Origin: Micromonospora sp. WMMD980
GTDB taxonomy: Bacteria; Actinomycetota; Actinomycetes; Mycobacteriales; Micromonosporaceae
Direction of reading: 5' to 3'
NCBI RefSeq assembly: GCF_029626035.1
Contig: NZ_JARUBE010000003.1
Coordinates: 6,572,001 to 6,636,000, forward strand
DNA: 64,000 nucleotides
Shown here in pieces: positions 38,869 through 49,276 of this stretch. Numbering within the stretch: the stretch's first letter is position 1; every line of letters begins with the position of its first letter. The notes under the pieces are model-generated. The model had not been told where the DNA came from, searched no databases, and saw nothing but the letters and a program-made list of their open reading frames with translations. A program made the position numbers and the translations under genes.

Positions 38869-40254
38869 GTGCGCGCGCACGAGGCCGGTGCCCTGCACGG
38901 CGACATCGGCAACCGGGGGCCCGCCTGGCTGCGTACCCCGGTCGACGTCAACTCCCTGGTGCCGCAGCTCTGGCCGCGGCACGTGGCGCGCGGCCCGGCC
39001 GGCGCGCTGACCGCCGCCGGCCTCGACGTCCGTGACCTGGCCGCCGAGTTCGGCACCCCGGCGTACGTGCTGGACGAGGACGACCTGCGCGAACGCTGCC
39101 GCGAGTTCCGGTCCGCCTTCCCGGACGCGGACGTCTACTACGCCGGCAAGGCGTTCCTCTGCCGGGCGGTGGTCCGCATGATCGCCGAGGAGGGCATGTT
39201 CCTCGACGTCTGCACCGGCGGCGAGCTGGCCACCGCGCTGTCCGCCGGGATGCCGCCGGAACGGATCGGCTTCCACGGCAACAACAAGTCGGTGTCCGAG
39301 CTGACCCGGGCGGTGGACGCCGGGGTCGGGCGGATCATCGTCGACTCGTCCGACGAGATCGACCGGCTCAACGCGCTGGCCCGGGAGCGGCACGTGCGCC
39401 CCCGGGTGCTGCTGCGGGTCACCGTCGGCGTGGAGGCGCACACCCACGAGTTCATCGCCACCGCGCACGAGGACCAGAAGTTCGGCTTCTCGCTGGCCGG
39501 CGGCGCGGCCGCCGCGGCGGCCTTCCGGATCCTCGACGAGGACGTGCTGGAGCTGCGCGGGCTGCACTCGCACATCGGCTCGCAGATCTTCGACGCCAGC
39601 GGCTTCGAGGTCTCCGCCCGCCGGGTGCTCGCCCTCCAGGCGCAGATCCGCGACGCCCGCGGCGTGGAGCTGCCCGAGCTGGACCTGGGCGGCGGCTTCG
39701 GCATCGCGTACACCACGCAGGACGACCCGGCCTCGCCGCACGACCTGGCCAAGCGACTCCGCAAGATCGTCGACGGGGAGTGCGCGGCGGAGAACCTGGC
39801 CGTGCCGCACCTCTCCGTCGAGCCCGGCCGGGCGATCGTCGGCCCGGCCGTGTTCACGCTCTACCAGGTCGGGACCGTGAAGGACCTGGACGGCCTGCGG
39901 ACCTACGTGAGCGTCGACGGCGGGATGAGCGACAACATCCGCACCGCGCTCTACGACGCCTCCTACTCGGCCACCGTGGCCAACCGGACGTCGGCCGCCC
40001 CGCCGTTGCTCGCCCGGGTGGTGGGAAAGCACTGTGAGTCCGGGGACATCGTGGTGAAGGATGAATTCCTGCCCGCCGACGTGCAGCCCGGAGATCTTGT
40101 CGCGGTGCCCGGCACCGGGGCCTACTGCCGGAGCATGGCCAGCAACTACAACCATGTGCCGCGCCCCCCGGTCGTCGCCGTACGCGACGGGTCGGCCCGG
40201 GTGATCGTTCGCCGGGAGACGGAAGACGACCTGCTCGCATTGGATGTGGGATGA
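38869..40254 (+). CDS. lysA: Diaminopimelate decarboxylase
   Basis: This 461-residue fold-type III PLP enzyme catalyses the last step of lysine synthesis, meso-diaminopimelate to L-lysine. Motifs are [11 protein letters not shown] (PLP lysine), [26 protein letters not shown] (phosphate-binding glycines), [12 protein letters not shown] and [10 protein letters not shown] (active-site Cys and Asp from the partner subunit). GTG 38869 comes 4 nt after the argS stop, and the gene ends in ATGA shared with hom, so all are translated as one operon. Confidence 0.96.
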   Translation: MRAHEAGALHGDIGNRGPAWLRTPVDVNSLVPQLWPRHVARGPAGALTAAGLDVRDLAAEFGTPAYVLDEDDLRERCREFRSAFPDADVYYAGKAFLCRAVVRMIAEEGMFLDVCTGGELATALSAGMPPERIGFHGNNKSVSELTRAVDAGVGRIIVDSSDEIDRLNALARERHVRPRVLLRVTVGVEAHTHEFIATAHEDQKFGFSLAGGAAAAAAFRILDEDVLELRGLHSHIGSQIFDASGFEVSARRVLALQAQIRDARGVELPELDLGGGFGIAYTTQDDPASPHDLAKRLRKIVDGECAAENLAVPHLSVEPGRAIVGPAVFTLYQVGTVKDLDGLRTYVSVDGGMSDNIRTALYDASYSATVANRTSAAPPLLARVVGKHCESGDIVVKDEFLPADVQPGDLVAVPGTGAYCRSMASNYNHVPRPPVVAVRDGSARVIVRRETEDDLLALDVG

Positions 40255-41555
40255 CCTTACCGGTTCGCTTGGCACTTCTCGGCTGCGGCACCGTCGGCAG
40301 CGACGTGGTTCGCCTGCTGCACGAGCAGTCGGCCGACCTCGCCGCCCGGATCGGCGCGCCGTTGGAGATCGCCGGCATCGCGGTCCGCCGGCTCGGCCGC
40401 GACCGTGGCGACCTGCCGGTCGACGAGGGCCTGTTCACCACCGACCCGCTGGGGCTGATCAAGCGGGACGACGTGGACGTCGTGGTCGAGGTGGTCGGCG
40501 GCATCGAGCCGGCCCGGGGCTGGCTGGTCGAGGCGCTGCGCGCCGGCAAGAGCGTGGTCACCGCCAACAAGGCGCTGCTCGCCGAGGACGGCGCCGCGCT
40601 GCACGACGCCGCCGCCGAGGGCGGCGCCGACCTCTACTACGAGGCGAGCGTCGCCGGCGCCATCCCACTGCTGCGCCCGCTGCGCGAGTCGCTGCACGGC
40701 GACCGGATCACCCGGGTCACCGGCATCGTGAACGGCACCACCAACTTCATCCTCTCCGCCATGGACGCCACCGGCGCCGGCTTCGCCGAGGCGCTGGAGG
40801 AGGCCACCGAGCTGGGCTACGCGGAGGCAGACCCGACCGCCGACGTGGAGGGCTTCGACGCCGCCGCCAAGGCCGCCATCCTCGCCTCGCTGGCGTTCCA
40901 CACCCGGGTCACCGCCGCCGACGTGCACCGCGAGGGCATCACCGAGGTGACCGCGGCGGACGTGGCCAGCGCCAAGGCGATGGGCTGCACGATCAAGCTG
41001 CTCTGCATCGCCGCCCGGGGCGTCGACGCGGCCGGGCGCGAGACCGTCAACGTCCGGGTGCATCCCGCGATGATCCCGCTGGCCCACCCGCTCGCCCGCG
41101 TCGGCGACGCGTTCAACGCGGTCTTCGTCGAGGCCGACGCGGCCGGTCAGCTCATGTTCTACGGCCGCGGCGCGGGCGGCGCGCCGACTGCCAGCGCCGT
41201 CCTCGGCGACGTGGTCGCGGTCGCCCGCAACCGCATCGCCGGGGTGCGCCAGGCCAGCGAGTCGGCGTACGCGGACCTGCCGGTGCGACCGATGGGGGAG
41301 GCGCTCACCCGCTACCACATCAGCCTCGACGTGGCCGACCGGCCGGGTGTGCTGGCGTCGGTGGCCGGGGTGTTCGCCCGGCACGAGGTCTCCATCGCCA
41401 CCGTGCGGCAGGGACCCGCCGGCGGCGACGCCGAGCTGGTCATCGTGACCCACGTCGCGCCGGACGCCGCGCTCGCGGCCACCGTGCGGGAGCTGCGCGG
41501 GCTGGACACGGTCCGCTCGGTCACCAGCGTGCTGCGGGTCGAGGGCGGGGCGTAG
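40251..41555 (+). CDS. hom: Homoserine dehydrogenase
   Basis: The 434-residue enzyme reduces aspartate semialdehyde to homoserine, the branch to threonine and methionine. It has an N-terminal NAD(P) site ([17 protein letters not shown]), the catalytic core with [13 protein letters not shown] and [17 protein letters not shown], and a C-terminal ACT domain (about 350-425, [20 protein letters not shown]) that normally gives feedback inhibition by threonine. ATG 40251 overlaps the lysA stop by 4 nt. Confidence 0.96.
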   Translation: MTLPVRLALLGCGTVGSDVVRLLHEQSADLAARIGAPLEIAGIAVRRLGRDRGDLPVDEGLFTTDPLGLIKRDDVDVVVEVVGGIEPARGWLVEALRAGKSVVTANKALLAEDGAALHDAAAEGGADLYYEASVAGAIPLLRPLRESLHGDRITRVTGIVNGTTNFILSAMDATGAGFAEALEEATELGYAEADPTADVEGFDAAAKAAILASLAFHTRVTAADVHREGITEVTAADVASAKAMGCTIKLLCIAARGVDAAGRETVNVRVHPAMIPLAHPLARVGDAFNAVFVEADAAGQLMFYGRGAGGAPTASAVLGDVVAVARNRIAGVRQASESAYADLPVRPMGEALTRYHISLDVADRPGVLASVAGVFARHEVSIATVRQGPAGGDAELVIVTHVAPDAALAATVRELRGLDTVRSVTSVLRVEGGA

Positions 41556-41668
41556 CCCGCGCGTCCCGCCTGATGGTTAGGGCAGGGTGTGGCGGTGGCC
41601 GGCGAGGCAGGGTGGGCCACGCTGGTGACAGGCCCCGCGACCGGGGCGACGGAAGCGAGGAGCGGGAC

Positions 41669-42718
41669 ATGTGGCGAGGGCTGATCGAGGCGTACCGGGA
41701 CCGGCTGCCGATCACCGACGCCACTCCCGTCGTGACCCTGCACGAGGGGAACACGCCGCTGCTGCCGGCGCCGGTGCTCTCCGCCCGGGTCGGCGCCGAC
41801 GTGTGGCTCAAGGTCGAGGGCGCGAACCCGACCGGCTCCTTCAAGGACCGGGGCATGACGGTCGCCGTCTCCAAGGCCGTGGAGGACGGCGACAAGGCGA
41901 TCATCTGCGCCTCCACCGGCAACACCAGCGCCTCGGCCGCCGCGTACGCGGCCCGGGCCGGGATCACCTGCGCGGTGCTGGTGCCGCAGGGCAAGATCGC
42001 GCTGGGCAAGCTGGCCCAGGCGCTGGTGCACGGCGCGAAGCTGCTCCAGGTGCAGGGCAACTTCGACGACTGCCTGGCGCTGGCCGGCAAGCTCGCCCAG
42101 GACTTCCCGGTGGCGCTGGTCAACTCCGTCAACATCTACCGGCTGCACGGGCAGAAGACGGCCGCGTTCGAGATCGTCGAGGCGCTCGGCGACGCGCCCG
42201 ACATCCACTGCCTGCCGGTCGGCAACGCCGGCAACATCTCCGCCTACTGGATGGGCTACTCGGAGGACCTGCGCGACGGCAACGCCACGAAGGCGCCCCG
42301 GATGTACGGCTTCCAGGCGGCCGGCGCGGCCCCGATCGTCACCGGCCGGATGGTGCCCGAGCCCTCGACCATCGCCACCGCCATCCGGATCGGCAACCCG
42401 GCGAGCTGGACCAGGGCCGTCGACGCGCGCGACGCCTCCGACGGGCTGATCGCGGCGGTCACCGACCGGGAGATCCTCGCCGCCTACCGGCTGCTGGCCC
42501 GCGAGGTCGGGGTCTTCGTCGAGCTGGGCAGCGCGGCCAGCGTGGCCGGCCTGCTCCAGCAGGCCGACGCCGGTCGGGTGCCGGCCGGGTCGCGGGTGGT
42601 GTGCACGGTCACCGGGCACGGCCTGAAGGACCCGGAGTGGGCCATCTCGACCGCCCCCGCGCCGCTGACCATCGCCAACGACGCGATCGCCGCCGCGCGC
42701 GCGCTCGACCTGGCCTGA
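41669..42718 (+). CDS. thrC: Threonine synthase
   Basis: This 349-residue fold-type II PLP enzyme converts O-phosphohomoserine to threonine. It shows [14 protein letters not shown], the PLP lysine in [30 protein letters not shown] and the phosphate loop [16 protein letters not shown] 41669 has AGGAG 6 nt upstream; a longer open frame starting at 40244 is an artefact of GC. A 113-nt gap separates it from hom. In most actinobacteria thrB follows directly; here it lies 5.7 kb away. Confidence 0.96.
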   Translation: MWRGLIEAYRDRLPITDATPVVTLHEGNTPLLPAPVLSARVGADVWLKVEGANPTGSFKDRGMTVAVSKAVEDGDKAIICASTGNTSASAAAYAARAGITCAVLVPQGKIALGKLAQALVHGAKLLQVQGNFDDCLALAGKLAQDFPVALVNSVNIYRLHGQKTAAFEIVEALGDAPDIHCLPVGNAGNISAYWMGYSEDLRDGNATKAPRMYGFQAAGAAPIVTGRMVPEPSTIATAIRIGNPASWTRAVDARDASDGLIAAVTDREILAAYRLLAREVGVFVELGSAASVAGLLQQADAGRVPAGSRVVCTVTGHGLKDPEWAISTAPAPLTIANDAIAAARALDLA

Positions 42719-42809
42719 GGCGCGTCCGGCCCCGGGCACGGGCGACGGGAGCGGGTGCGGCACACTCAGGGCAACTTCGCAGACCCCTCCTCAGGAGTGA
42801 CCAACGCCC

Positions 42810-45800
42810 ATGTCGTTGCTCGCCAGATTCAGCCTTGCCAACCGGGGCCTGATCGCCCTGATCGCGTTGGTGACCGCGGCGTTCGGCGCGTTCGCCGTGC
42901 CGTCGCTCAAGCAGCAGTTGCTGCCGTCGCTGGAGTTCCCGGCCGCGTTCATCGTGGCGCCCTATCCGGGCGCCGCGCCCGAGATCGTCGAGTCCCAGGT
43001 CGCGGAGCCGATCGAGAACAGTCTCCAGGGCATCCCGGGGCTGGAGAAGGTCACCTCGACCTCGCGTGAGGGCGCGGCGACCATCCAGGTGCAGTACGAG
43101 TTCGGCACCGACCTGGACGACGTGGTCAACAAGATGGAGACCGCGCTCAACCGCACCCAGCTCCCCGAGGGCGTCGACCCGCAGGTGATCGCCGGCAGCA
43201 CCGACGACCTGCCCGCCGTGGTGGTGGCCGCGACCGGCGACGGCGACGAGCGGGCACTGGCCGAGAAGCTGCGCACCGCCGTGGTGCCGGAGCTGGAGGG
43301 GCTGGACGGGGTCCGCTCGGTGGACGTCACCGGCGCCCGGGACCAGGTGGTGGCGATCACGCCGGACCCGGCGAAGCTGGCCGCCGCCCGGGTGGCGCCG
43401 ACCGCGATCGCGCAGGCGTTGAGGACCAACGGGGTGGCGGTGCCGGCCGGCGCGCTGGCCGACGGCGACCGCTCGCTGCCGGTGCAGGTCGGCACGCCGA
43501 TCCGCACCGTGGACGACCTGCGCGGCATCGTGCTCACCACCGCGCCCGCCGCGCCGGTGCGCCTCGGCGACGTGGCCCGGGTGGAGCAGCAGCTCGCCCC
43601 GGCGACGTCGTTCACCCGCACCAACGGCAAGCTGAGCCTGGGCATCGCGGTCACCGCCAGCCCGGACGGCAACGCCGTCGGCATCTCGCACGACATCCGG
43701 GACCGGCTGGACGACCTGGCGGCCGCCTCCGGCGCCGAGCTGACCGTGGTCTTCGACCAGGCCCCGTTCGTCGAGCGGTCCATCGAGAGCCTCACCACCG
43801 AGGGCCTGCTCGGCCTGCTGATGGCGGTGGTGGTGATCCTGGTCTTCCTGCTCTCGGTCCGCTCCACGGTGGTCACCGCGGTCTCCATCCCGCTGTCGGT
43901 GCTGGTCGCGCTGATCGTGCTCTGGGCCGGCGACTACTCGCTGAACCTGCTCACGCTCGGCGCGTTGACCATCGCGGTGGGCCGGGTGGTGGACGACTCG
44001 ATCGTGGTGCTGGAGAACATCAAACGGCACCTGGAGTACGGCGAGCCGAAGCGGGAGGCGGTCCTGACCGCGGTCCGTGAGGTGGCCGGCGCGGTGACCG
44101 CGTCCACGCTCACCACGGTCGCCGTGTTCGCGCCGATCGCCCTGGTGGGTGGCTTCGTCGGCCAGCTCTTCGCGCCGTTCGCGATCACCGTGACGGTGGC
44201 GCTGCTGGCCTCGCTGCTGGTGTCGTTGACGGTCATCCCGGTGCTCGCCTACTGGTTCCTGCGGCCGCGTCACCGCGCCGACGACGAGGCCGAGCGCCGG
44301 GCCGCCGAGGAGAAGGAGCTGCGCAGCCCGTTGCAGCGGGCGTACCTGCCGGTGATCGGGTTCGCCACCCGGTCGCGGCGGAGCCGGTGGGCCACCGTGG
44401 CGCTCGGCCTGCTGGTGCTGCTGGGCACGTTCGGCCTGGCGCAGAAGCTGGAGACGAACTTCCTGGACGACTCCGGCCAGGACACGCTCGCCATCCGGCA
44501 GGAGATGCCGGCCGGCACCAACCTGGCCGGCACCGACCGGGCCGCCGCCCGCGTCGAGGAGGTGCTGAAGCGTACGTCGGGGGTGGAGACCTACCAGGTC
44601 AGCGCCGGTGGTGGGGACAACCCGTTCGCCGGAGGTGGCGGCAGCGACCGCGCCTCCTGGTCGCTGGCGCTCTCCGACGACACCGACGCCAAGACGGTGC
44701 GTGAGGCGCTGCGCGAGGAGTTCGACACGCTCGGCCCGGAGGTCGGCGAGCTGACCTTCGGCGGCGGGCAGAACGCCTCCGCCAACCAGGTCGAGGTGGT
44801 GGTGCAGGCCGCCGACCAGGAGACGCTGGCGCGGGCGGCGGAGGAGGTCCGGGCCGCGATGGCCGGCACCTCGGGCGTCGAGGACGTCACCACGAGCCTG
44901 GCCACCCGGGTGCCCCGGGTGGAGGTGACCGTGGACCGGGTCGCCGCGGCCCGCGCCGGCCTGACCGAGGCGGCCGTGGGGCAGCTCGTGGCGCAGACGT
45001 ACCGGGGGGCGCCGCTCGGCCAGGTGACGCTCGACGGCACGGCGCAGGACGTGGTGCTGAGCACCGGGGCCCGGCCGCCGGTGAGCGTGGACGAGCTGCG
45101 GGCGCTGCGGGTGGGGGCGGTGACGCTGGACGCGATCGCCGACGTCAACCAGGTCGACGGACCGCAGCAGGTGACCCGGATCGACGGCGAGCGCAGCGTC
45201 TCGGTGACCGGCACGGCCACCGGCTCGAACCTCGGGGCCACCACGCAGGAGTTGCAGAAGAAGCTGGACGCGCTGGAGGTGCCGGGCGCCACGTACGTCA
45301 TCGGCGGGGTGAGCGCCGACCAGGCGGACGCGTTCGCGGACCTCGGCCTGGCGGTGCTGGCCGCCATCGCCATCGTCTTCCTGATCATGGTGGCCACGTT
45401 CCGCAGCCTGACCCAGGCGCTGATCCTGTTGATCTCGGTGCCGTTCGCGGCGACCGGGGCGATCGCGCTGCTGCTGGCCACCGGGACGCCGCTGGGCGTG
45501 CCGGCGCTGATCGGTGTGCTCATGCTGGTCGGCATCGTGGTGACCAACGCGATCGTGCTGCTCGACCTGATCAACCAGTACCGGGCGCGGGGGATGGGCG
45601 TCACCGAGGCGGTCGTCGAGGGGGGCCGGCGGCGGTTGCGGCCGATCCTGATGACCGCGGTGGCGACCGTGTTCGCGCTGCTGCCGATGGCGTTCGGCCT
45701 GACCGGCGAGGGCGGCTTCATCTCCAAGCCGCTGGCGATCGTGGTGATCGGCGGCCTGCTCAGCTCCACGCTGCTGACGCTGGTGCTGGTGCCGACGCTC

Positions 45801-46064
45801 TACACGATGGTGGAGCACACGAAGGGTTCGCTGCGGGCGCGCCGGGACCGTCGCCGCGGCACCCCGGAACCGGCCGAGGCGGTGGAGGCCCCGGCCGATG
45901 CGCCGGAGTCGGAACCGGAGCCGGAGCCGGTGACCGTGGGGGGCGGGGACGGTCGGCCCGTGCCGCCGGCCCGCCCGTCCGGGGCGTTGATCGACGGCAC
46001 GGACCAGTTCGAGGTGCTCCGCCTGCCGAAGAGCCGCCGTTCCCCCCTTCCCCCGACCGAGTGA
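42810..46064 (+). CDS. RND efflux transporter, AcrB/HAE1-like
   Basis: This 1084-residue pump is full length for the family, with 12 helices and two large periplasmic-type loops. Markers are ANRGLIALIALVTAAFGAFA, ISHDIRDRLDDLAA, the proton-relay helix IAVGRVVDDSIVVLENIKRH (paired Asp), SLLVSLTVIPVLAYWFLRPR and GIVVTNAIVLLDLINQYRARG. Such pumps normally work with an adaptor and an outer-membrane channel; a Gram-positive has neither, so it probably acts alone, as in other actinomycetes. It sits between thrC and thrB, has its own upstream gap, and ends in a dispersed-repeat copy. Confidence 0.93.
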   Translation: MSLLARFSLANRGLIALIALVTAAFGAFAVPSLKQQLLPSLEFPAAFIVAPYPGAAPEIVESQVAEPIENSLQGIPGLEKVTSTSREGAATIQVQYEFGTDLDDVVNKMETALNRTQLPEGVDPQVIAGSTDDLPAVVVAATGDGDERALAEKLRTAVVPELEGLDGVRSVDVTGARDQVVAITPDPAKLAAARVAPTAIAQALRTNGVAVPAGALADGDRSLPVQVGTPIRTVDDLRGIVLTTAPAAPVRLGDVARVEQQLAPATSFTRTNGKLSLGIAVTASPDGNAVGISHDIRDRLDDLAAASGAELTVVFDQAPFVERSIESLTTEGLLGLLMAVVVILVFLLSVRSTVVTAVSIPLSVLVALIVLWAGDYSLNLLTLGALTIAVGRVVDDSIVVLENIKRHLEYGEPKREAVLTAVREVAGAVTASTLTTVAVFAPIALVGGFVGQLFAPFAITVTVALLASLLVSLTVIPVLAYWFLRPRHRADDEAERRAAEEKELRSPLQRAYLPVIGFATRSRRSRWATVALGLLVLLGTFGLAQKLETNFLDDSGQDTLAIRQEMPAGTNLAGTDRAAARVEEVLKRTSGVETYQVSAGGGDNPFAGGGGSDRASWSLALSDDTDAKTVREALREEFDTLGPEVGELTFGGGQNASANQVEVVVQAADQETLARAAEEVRAAMAGTSGVEDVTTSLATRVPRVEVTVDRVAAARAGLTEAAVGQLVAQTYRGAPLGQVTLDGTAQDVVLSTGARPPVSVDELRALRVGAVTLDAIADVNQVDGPQQVTRIDGERSVSVTGTATGSNLGATTQELQKKLDALEVPGATYVIGGVSADQADAFADLGLAVLAAIAIVFLIMVATFRSLTQALILLISVPFAATGAIALLLATGTPLGVPALIGVLMLVGIVVTNAIVLLDLINQYRARGMGVTEAVVEGGRRRLRPILMTAVATVFALLPMAFGLTGEGGFISKPLAIVVIGGLLSSTLLTLVLVPTLYTMVEHTKGSLRARRDRRRGTPEPAEAVEAPADAPESEPEPEPVTVGGGDGRPVPPARPSGALIDGTDQFEVLRLPKSRRSPLPPTE

Positions 46065-46116
46065 AAGGCGGGGCCCCCGCTTAACGCTTCCCGTATAGGC
46101 GGGTGCCCCGCTTGCC
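46065..46116. repeat. Dispersed GTTAA/GGGGCCCC repeat, copy D (diverged)
   Basis: AAGGCGGGGCCCCCGCTTAAC begins immediately after the RND gene stop, followed 12 nt later by GGCGGGTGCCCCGCTTGCC, the most diverged unit seen in the window. Confidence 0.75.
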
Positions 46117-46201
46117 ACCTGCACCGCGCGCGGGGCGCCTCCGAGCCGCACCCGGCGGTACGCTCAGTGAGCTGGTGCCTACTTGGGGTGCGGGGGCGCG
46201 G

Positions 46202-47022
46202 ATGGCGGGCGGCGCGAGCCGGTGGGGGCGGCGCACGCTGCTGCGCCGATCCGCGCTGGTGCTCGGCGGCGCGGCGCTCGGGCCCGCCGCCACGGTGGAG
46301 AGCACCTGGGTGGCCGACCGTCGACTCCCGCTGGCCGGCGGCCCGGCCAGCGCCACGCTCGGCAACCGCCGGCAGGATGTCGGCGGCGGCGGGGTGGAGG
46401 TGGTCTGGGGGTCCGGCTCGGCACTCCGCTGGTGGCGCTGACGTTCGACGACGGTCCCCGCCCACAGTGGACTCCGATGGTGCTGGACACGTTGGCCGAG
46501 CACCGGGTGCCGGCGACGTTCTTCCTGGTCGGTGAGCGGGCCCGCCGGCATGCCGCGGTGCTGCGCGGCCGAATGGGCGAGCACGAGGTGGGCAACCACA
46601 GCTGGGCGCATCACGACCTCACCCGGATGGACGCCGCGACGGTGCACGACGACCTGAGTCGCAGTCACGACGCGATCGTCGCGGCCACCGGTTCCGCGCC
46701 CCGGCTGCTCCGGCCACCCTGGGGCCACCTCGGCGGGGCGGTGCTGCACGCCGCGGCCCGGCTGGACTACCGGGTGGTGCTCTGGACGCTCCAGATGGTC
46801 GAGCGCGAGTTCCCGCACGATCCGGTCGGGCACGCCCGGCGGATCGTCGCCAACGTGCGCCCCGGCACCATCCTGCTCGGGCACGACGTCGGCGACGAGC
46901 GGCGGCTGGTGGCGCTGCGCGGGCTGCCCGACATGATCGCCGGGCTGCGGGCCCCGGGCTACACCTTCGTCACGGTCTCCGACCTGCTGCGTCGCGCTTC
47001 CGGCCCGGGAGCGGCCCGGTAG
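46202..47022 (+). CDS. Secreted polysaccharide deacetylase (NodB-like), apparent frameshift
   Basis: ATG 46202 opens a Tat-like signal (GRRTLLRRSALVLGGAALG). That frame ends shortly after VEVVWG, while the NodB domain continues in another frame: LVALTFDDGPRPQW (catalytic and metal Asp), VGNHSWAHHDLTRM (metal histidines), LRPPWGHLG and a last HDVGD. Adding one G to the run 46407-46411 gives ...VVWGVRLGTPLVALTFDDGP and a protein of about 273 residues, normal for the family. This looks like a sequencing error. It would deacetylate N-acetylglucosamine polymers (peptidoglycan or chitin-like) outside the cell. Confidence 0.82.
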
Positions 47023-47025
47023 GGT
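47020..47025 (+). promoter_or_regulatory. -10 element TAGGGT, probable leaderless start of the MFS gene
   Basis: TAGGGT overlaps the end of the deacetylase gene and ends 6 nt before GTG 47032, with no ribosome site. Confidence 0.45.
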
Positions 47026-47031
47026 GCCGGC

Positions 47032-48276
47032 GTGTCACCCACCCTCTCGGTCCTCGTCCGCAACCGCGACTTCCGGAACCTGTTCCTCGCCGAGCTGGTG
47101 GTCTTCGGCGCCGACTGGTTCGTCATGGTGCCGCTGCTGGTGCTCCTGCCGGACCTGACCGGCAGCGGGGTGTGGGGCGCGTTGGTGCTGGCCGTGGACA
47201 CCGGCACCACCGCGCTGCTGCTGCCGTACGCCGGCACCGTCGCCGACCGGTTCGACCGCCGCCGGGTCATGATGGCGGCCAACCTGGCCGCGCTCGCCGG
47301 CATCCTGCTGCTGCTCGGCGTGCGCTCCGCCGGTACGGCGTGGCTGGCCCTGGTGGCGATCGCGGTCGTCGCGGTGGCGAAGGCGGTCTACTCGCCCGCC
47401 GCGCAGGCCGCACTGCCCAATGTGGTCGACCCGGCGGACCTGGCGGCGGCGAACGCGGTCGCCGGCTCGGCGTGGGGCACCATGACGGTGGTCGGCGCCT
47501 CACTCGGCGGCATGCTCAGCGCCGCGTCCGGGCCGTACGCCAGCTTCTACGTGGCCGCCGCGGGCCTGGCCGGGGCGGCGGTCCTGGCCGCGCTGATCCG
47601 CCGCCCCCTCCAGGCGCCCCGGGACCCGGCGGCGGCGGTGCCGCGCACGCTCGCGGCGATCCGGGAGGCGCTGGGCTACATCGCCCACCGGCCGCGCGTG
47701 CTGGCGCTGGTCACGGTGAAGTCGGCGGTCGGCCTGGGCAACGGCGTGCTGACCGTCTTTCCGCTGCTCGCCGGCGTCTACGGCGTCGGCGCGGTCGGCG
47801 CCGGCCTGCTCTTCGCGGCCCGGGGCGCCGGGGCGCTCGTCGGCCCGATCCTGATGCGCCGGGTGCTCAGCAACCGGGCCTGGCTGCTCACCGGTCTCGC
47901 GCTGTCCATGTCGCTGTACGGCCTGGCCTATCTGGGCGCCTCGGCGGTGTCCTGGTTCCCGCTGGTGCTGGTGCTGGTCTTCCTGGCCCACCTGGGCGGC
48001 GGCAGCAACTGGGTGCTGTCCAACTACGCGCTGCAGGGCGAGGTGCCGGACCGGCTGCGCGGCCGGGTCTTCGCCACCGACATGATGCTGGCGACGCTCG
48101 CCATCGCGGTCAGCCAGCTGGTGGTGGCGCTCGTGGTGGACCGGGTGGACGAGCGCAGCGTGCTGGCCGGCTGCGGCCTGGTCACCGTCGTCTACGCGAT
48201 CGGTTGGCGCCTCGCCACCCGCAGTCTCTCGCTGACCGACCCGGTCGAAGCGCCCGCCCCGGGGCGGGCCGACTGA
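47032..48276 (+). CDS. MFS transporter
   Basis: This 414-residue major facilitator with about 12 spans resembles the MFS_3/enterobactin-exporter-like group: NRDFRNLFLAELVVFGADWF at the N-terminus and the loop 2-3 signature AGTVADRFDRRRVMM. SLGGMLSAASGPYASF and EVPDRLRGRVFATD are also typical. The substrate is unknown; small-molecule efflux is the usual role. It begins 9 nt after the deacetylase stop and appears leaderless. Confidence 0.88.
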   Translation: MSPTLSVLVRNRDFRNLFLAELVVFGADWFVMVPLLVLLPDLTGSGVWGALVLAVDTGTTALLLPYAGTVADRFDRRRVMMAANLAALAGILLLLGVRSAGTAWLALVAIAVVAVAKAVYSPAAQAALPNVVDPADLAAANAVAGSAWGTMTVVGASLGGMLSAASGPYASFYVAAAGLAGAAVLAALIRRPLQAPRDPAAAVPRTLAAIREALGYIAHRPRVLALVTVKSAVGLGNGVLTVFPLLAGVYGVGAVGAGLLFAARGAGALVGPILMRRVLSNRAWLLTGLALSMSLYGLAYLGASAVSWFPLVLVLVFLAHLGGGSNWVLSNYALQGEVPDRLRGRVFATDMMLATLAIAVSQLVVALVVDRVDERSVLAGCGLVTVVYAIGWRLATRSLSLTDPVEAPAPGRAD

Positions 48277-48361
48277 CCGTTGACGCGCCGCCTTCGGGGG
48301 TGTCGGCCGCCCTCCGGTCCCAGGCTCCGGGCGGGTCCGGTGCGTGGTCGCGGTCAGGCCC

Positions 48362-48367
48362 TAGCAT
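48362..48367 (+). promoter_or_regulatory. -10 element TAGCAT, probable leaderless start of thrB
   Basis: TAGCAT ends 6 nt before GTG 48374 and no Shine-Dalgarno sequence is present, so thrB has its own promoter rather than being read through from thrC. Confidence 0.45.
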
Positions 48368-48373
48368 GAGCCG

Positions 48374-49276
48374 GTGCCGACGACTTTCGCCTCCGGTCCG
48401 GTCCGGGTCCGAGTGCCCGCGACCAGCGCCAACCTCGGCCCCGGCTTCGACGCGCTCGGGCTGGCTCTCGGCCGGCACGACGACGTGACCGCCGAGGTGA
48501 CCGACGGCGGCGTACGGGTGGTGGTCACCGGTGAGGGCGCCGGTGAGCTGCCGTCGGACGACCGGCACCTGGTGGTGACCGCCATGCGGGCCGCCTTCGA
48601 GGTGCTCGGCGCGCAGCCCGCCGGCCTGGCGCTGGAGTGCGTCAACCGGATCCCGCAGGCCCGTGGTCTCGGCTCGTCCTCGGCGGCGATCGTGGCCGGG
48701 GTGCTGGCCGCCCGCGCGCTGGTGGTCGACGGCGAGCGGCGGATGGCCGACGACGCGGCGCTGCGGTTGGCGGCGGAGTTGGAGGGGCATCCGGACAACG
48801 TGGCGCCCTGCCTGCTCGGCGGCTTCACGATCGCCTGGACGGAGCCGACCGGCGCCCGCGCGGTGTCGCTGCCGGTGGCGCCGGCGGTCCGCCCCACCGT
48901 CTTCGTGCCGGCCGAGCGCGGCCTGACCTCGGTGGCCCGGGCCGCGCTGCCGGCCTCCGTGCCGCACGCCGACGCCGCGTCCAACGCCGGCCGGGCCGCG
49001 CTGCTGGTGCACGCGCTGACCGCCGACCCGGCCCTGCTGCTGCCGGCGACCGTCGACCGCCTGCACCAGGAGCAGCGGGCCCCGGGGCTGCCGGGCACCG
49101 CGAAACTGGTCGCTGAGCTGCGTGGGGCCGGTGTGGCCGCAGTGGTCAGCGGGGCCGGTCCGACGGTCCTGGCGCTCTCCGACGTGCCGGCGGGGTTCGA
49201 GGCGGGAACAGACTGGCGCCGGTGGGAGTTGCCCACAGATGTCAGCGGGGCCCGGGTTTTCCGGGGTAGACTTTGA
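48374..49276 (+). CDS. thrB: Homoserine kinase
   Basis: This 300-residue GHMP kinase phosphorylates homoserine for threonine synthase. It shows VRVPATSANLGPGFDALGLAL, the ATP loop PQARGLGSSSAAIVAG, LEGHPDNVAPCLLGG and a C-terminal AVVSGAGPTVLAL. GTG 48374 appears leaderless. The gene is separated from hom and thrC by a three-gene transporter/deacetylase insert and is followed by rho. Confidence 0.95.
   Translation: MPTTFASGPVRVRVPATSANLGPGFDALGLALGRHDDVTAEVTDGGVRVVVTGEGAGELPSDDRHLVVTAMRAAFEVLGAQPAGLALECVNRIPQARGLGSSSAAIVAGVLAARALVVDGERRMADDAALRLAAELEGHPDNVAPCLLGGFTIAWTEPTGARAVSLPVAPAVRPTVFVPAERGLTSVARAALPASVPHADAASNAGRAALLVHALTADPALLLPATVDRLHQEQRAPGLPGTAKLVAELRGAGVAAVVSGAGPTVLALSDVPAGFEAGTDWRRWELPTDVSGARVFRGRL

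Noticed and set aside
46103..46441. Separate 112-codon gene before the polysaccharide deacetylase
   Set aside because: It is the signal-peptide half of the deacetylase; a single missing G joins the two parts.
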